From Tethya wilhelma (taxonomy: Eukaryota; Porifera; Demospongiae; Tethyida; Tethyidae): a stretch of DNA of 64,000 nt. Below are positions 62,014-64,000 of the stretch, piece by piece (within the stretch, counting starts at the first letter, position 1; every line of letters begins with the position of its first letter). The notes beneath the pieces were generated by a model that saw only the letters and a list, made by a program, of their open reading frames with translations, was not told the origin of the DNA and did no database searches. The stretch is from contig CAXIPT010000002.1 of the NCBI GenBank assembly GCA_964030475.1, forward strand, positions 4,753,087 through 4,817,086, given 5' to 3'. The translations under genes and the position numbers were made by a program.

Positions 62014-63696
62014 AAGCATTATAAACCCACCATAGAGATAAGACTCCCAGCTACAACTGTTCCTTGTGATATCTTGGTAGATACCCAGCTAACTCCTTTG
62101 TCAATTCCCTAACACACACACACACATACACAAAGTTAGACAAGAGAAAAATATCGGTAATTCTCTACAAACTACATTCAACACAAAACAGTTACAAAAA
62201 AACATCATTTATAGATTCTTACTCCAGCTACAGTAGATCCCCAAGTGGGTGTGTCCTTTGTCTCTGAAGCCACACCCTCTTTCTCGGACGATTTCTTATC
62301 GTCAGTGTTTGTTGAGACGTCTACTGACTTGAGATCAGCCAGTTGGGAGAAGAGTTGGTCTAATTTGGCTAGCTCCTCTGGCGATGCTGAATCCAACGCT
62401 ACACCAACTGAGGTACCGTCTAGTGCGTGTGTGTGTGTGTGTGTGTGTGTCAGTTTTAGGTTCCTAGTAAGAACTATTTCTATATCAATTTTAGCATAAT
62501 TATATGATTTGATATCTCAGCCTAGGAAGGTCGTATGACAATGGGACTTGCGCCATTGCAATCAGCTCAAAGAGATCTTTTAAATGATGTGCTTTATTTC
62601 GAAGTTTCCAAAATGGCCATTTTCTGAAAAAAATCGCACTCGACCATGGGCTATAGTTCATGGTATCGGACAAATTTGATGATCATGAATTTAGTTAAAA
62701 ACTATATCATTTGAAAGATCTCATTGAGCTGATCACAATGGCACCAATCCCAGCTTCATACGACCTTCCTAGGCTGAGATATTAAGTCAAACATTATTCT
62801 AAATTGGCAACAAAATACTTCCAATCAATGTCAATTTTGAAATAGTTATTTCACTTGATATCTCAGCCTAGGAAGGTCGTATAACAGGGGGACTTGCGCC
62901 ATTGCGATCAGCTCAAAGAGATCTTTCAAATAATGTGCTTTATTACAAAGTTTTGAAAATGGTCGTTTTCTGAAAAAAATCGCACTCAACCATGGGCTAT
63001 AGTTCATGGTATTGGACAAATTTGATGATCATGAATTTAGTGAAAAACTATATCATTTGAAAGATCTCATTGAGCTGATTGCAATGGTACCAATCCCAGC
63101 TTCATAAGACCTTCCTAGGCTGAGATATTAAGTCAAACATTATTCCAAATAGGCAACAAAATACTCCCAATTGATGTCAATTTTAGAATAATTGTTTGAC
63201 TTGATATCTCAGCGTAGGAAGGTCGTATAACAGTGGGACTTGCACCATTGTGATCAGCTCAAATAGTGTTCTTTCTTTCAAAGTTTTGAAATTGTCAGAA
63301 AAAAAAACTCACTCAACCATGGGCTATAGTTCATGGTATCGGACAAATTTGATTACTATATTTGCAAGACCTCATTGAGCTGATTGCAACGATTAGGTGA
63401 CTAGATTGACTGATATACAAAAAATAATTAATGTCAAACAATTTCTCTAAAATCTCAAGAAAACTTCAATTAATTCCCTTTACCTTCGTTCCTCAGCTCT
63501 GGAAACATGTAGACTCTCTCACTGGCCTTCAAAATGGGGGATTTCCCAGGAATTAGCGGGTAAACGAACCCCCCACATTGAAGGAATGCTGGAGGTTGCC
63601 CCTCAATCTGATCGCGATAACGAAACACACTCACAGCATCCACGTCTTCGTACTTCCTAACATGGTCCTTTTTATCGACTTCAAACAGTCCAATAC
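60599..63696 (-). CDS. SPART: Spartin (C-terminal part; 5' exons outside the window)
   Basis: Seven exons are visible: 63696-63484, 62419-62223, 62108-62031, 61923-61726, 61542-61473, 61196-61033, 60706-60599. The first reads PPAFLQCGGFVYPLIPGKSP, then YMFPEL, as in human spartin. Later exons form the senescence domain (GANKLREKIEPNEKPTEVPE, HKYGGEVEKVT). Spartin acts on lipid droplets and endosomal traffic; its loss causes Troyer syndrome in humans. The N-terminal MIT domain must lie beyond base 64000. All joins keep frame. The last exon is inferred from a GTGAGC donor and TAG acceptor in matching phase. If that donor is unused, the frame runs on to a stop at 60970, giving a different tail. 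Several introns are bounded by CA/TG microsatellites and one carries tandem 346-bp repeats. Confidence 0.88.
61199..61265. repeat. TG microsatellite at a spartin splice acceptor
   Basis: A TG run with two TATG interruptions abuts the acceptor of the exon ending at 61196 on the minus strand. A similar run at 61926-62012 (TG, then GA) abuts the exon ending at 61923, and one at 62423-62450 the exon ending at 62419. Confidence 0.9.
62511..63393. repeat. Tandem foldback repeat, period 346 bp, in a spartin intron
   Basis: Units start at 62511, 62857 and 63203 with 'gatatctcagc(c/g)taggaaggtcgtat'. The first two are 273 bp long and end in the inverse 'acgaccttcctaggctgagatat', giving arms of about 70 bp. 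73-bp spacers ('aagtcaaacattattc...') separate the units. The third unit is truncated near 63393. Confidence 0.93.
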
Positions 63697-63719
63697 CTAC
63701 ATGAATTAATGCAAAACTA

Positions 63720-63916
63720 TCGTATAGCGGGAAAGTTTTGTGGTATCAAACTTTTGCTCTAGTCAAAAATTTTGCGGTTTAACTTTCACGGATTAGCTGT
63801 GCGAGTCCATACGTATATACATTATGAAAAATTTTGCAGATAAAAACTTTCACAGATGGATCGTGATCTGCGAAAACCACGAAAGTTAAACCCTGTGAAA
63901 CTTTCCTGCTATATGG
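63720..63916. mobile_element. TA-flanked foldback MITE in a spartin intron
   Basis: The 197-bp element runs from 'tcgtatagcgggaaagttt' to 'aaactttcctgctatatgg', with TA on both sides. Interior words 'gcggtttaactttcacgg' and 'ccacgaaagttaaacc' pair. Bases 63917-64000 show nothing further. Confidence 0.88.
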
Positions 63917-64000
63917 TAGTAGAAAGCAAAAGGGTGAAGATGGAATTTATTTCACACTGCCACTTGATGCTTTAGCAGGTGCATTATTAATTTTAATAAC

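Overview
This is a stretch of animal nuclear genome. The genes are spliced with short GT-AG introns, and the set is metazoan: mitochondrial ATP synthase beta, DBF4, spartin, chondroitin sulfate synthase and a cullin-2-like start. It also holds a cluster of genes combining Kelch, protein kinase, ZU5 and Death domains. That cluster, together with dense small foldback elements, microsatellites and multicopy transposon proteins, makes a non-bilaterian animal, most likely a demosponge, my best guess. This is inference; the species cannot be read from the window.

Layout. Bases 1-30,700 are almost gene-free. They contain broken retroelement pieces, two relics of a chondroitin synthase gene, several arrays of a ~200-215 bp satellite, many foldback elements, and a ~7 kb DNA transposon (13372-20354) with 33-bp terminal inverted repeats. 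That transposon carries a degraded multi-exon transposase-like gene into which a second 884-bp element has jumped. One small possible gene (zinc ribbon plus C-terminal membrane segment) lies at 25800-26273.

Bases 30,700-45,500 hold a tandem cluster of four related genes or fragments. Gene A is Kelch, coiled coil, kinase, ZU5 and Death domain, 1242 aa in 14 exons. Gene B is a pseudokinase, coiled coil and kinase, broken by an in-frame TGA. Gene D is a Death-domain fragment. Gene E is Kelch, coiled coil, ZU5 and Death domain, 802 aa. Shared exons are nearly identical between copies and their phases match, so the modules look recently duplicated and reshuffled. A second copy of the last chondroitin synthase exon and the first two exons of a cullin-2-like gene sit between A and B.

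Bases 45,650-64,000 are compact and conserved: chondroitin sulfate synthase-like (minus), DBF4 (minus), ATP5F1B (plus, divergent from DBF4 across 411 bp), a membrane-anchored ankyrin-repeat protein (plus), and spartin (minus, 5' end outside the window). The exon models of the complete genes (A, E, chondroitin synthase, DBF4, ATP5F1B, ankyrin) were assembled by hand from splice signals and keep one open frame with plausible lengths.

How they work together. The conserved genes are unrelated housekeeping neighbours. The Kelch/kinase/ZU5/Death cluster looks like an intracellular signalling or innate-immunity family (inference from Death and RIP/TKL-like kinase domains). The mobile DNA includes a MULE-like foldback family with 9-bp target duplications, and a TA-flanked foldback family found in introns of DBF4, ATP5F1B and spartin. 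Single N bases at 4247, 14822, 19584, 22259 and 37879 and the N run at 1687-1735 mark places where the assembly itself may be joined artificially.
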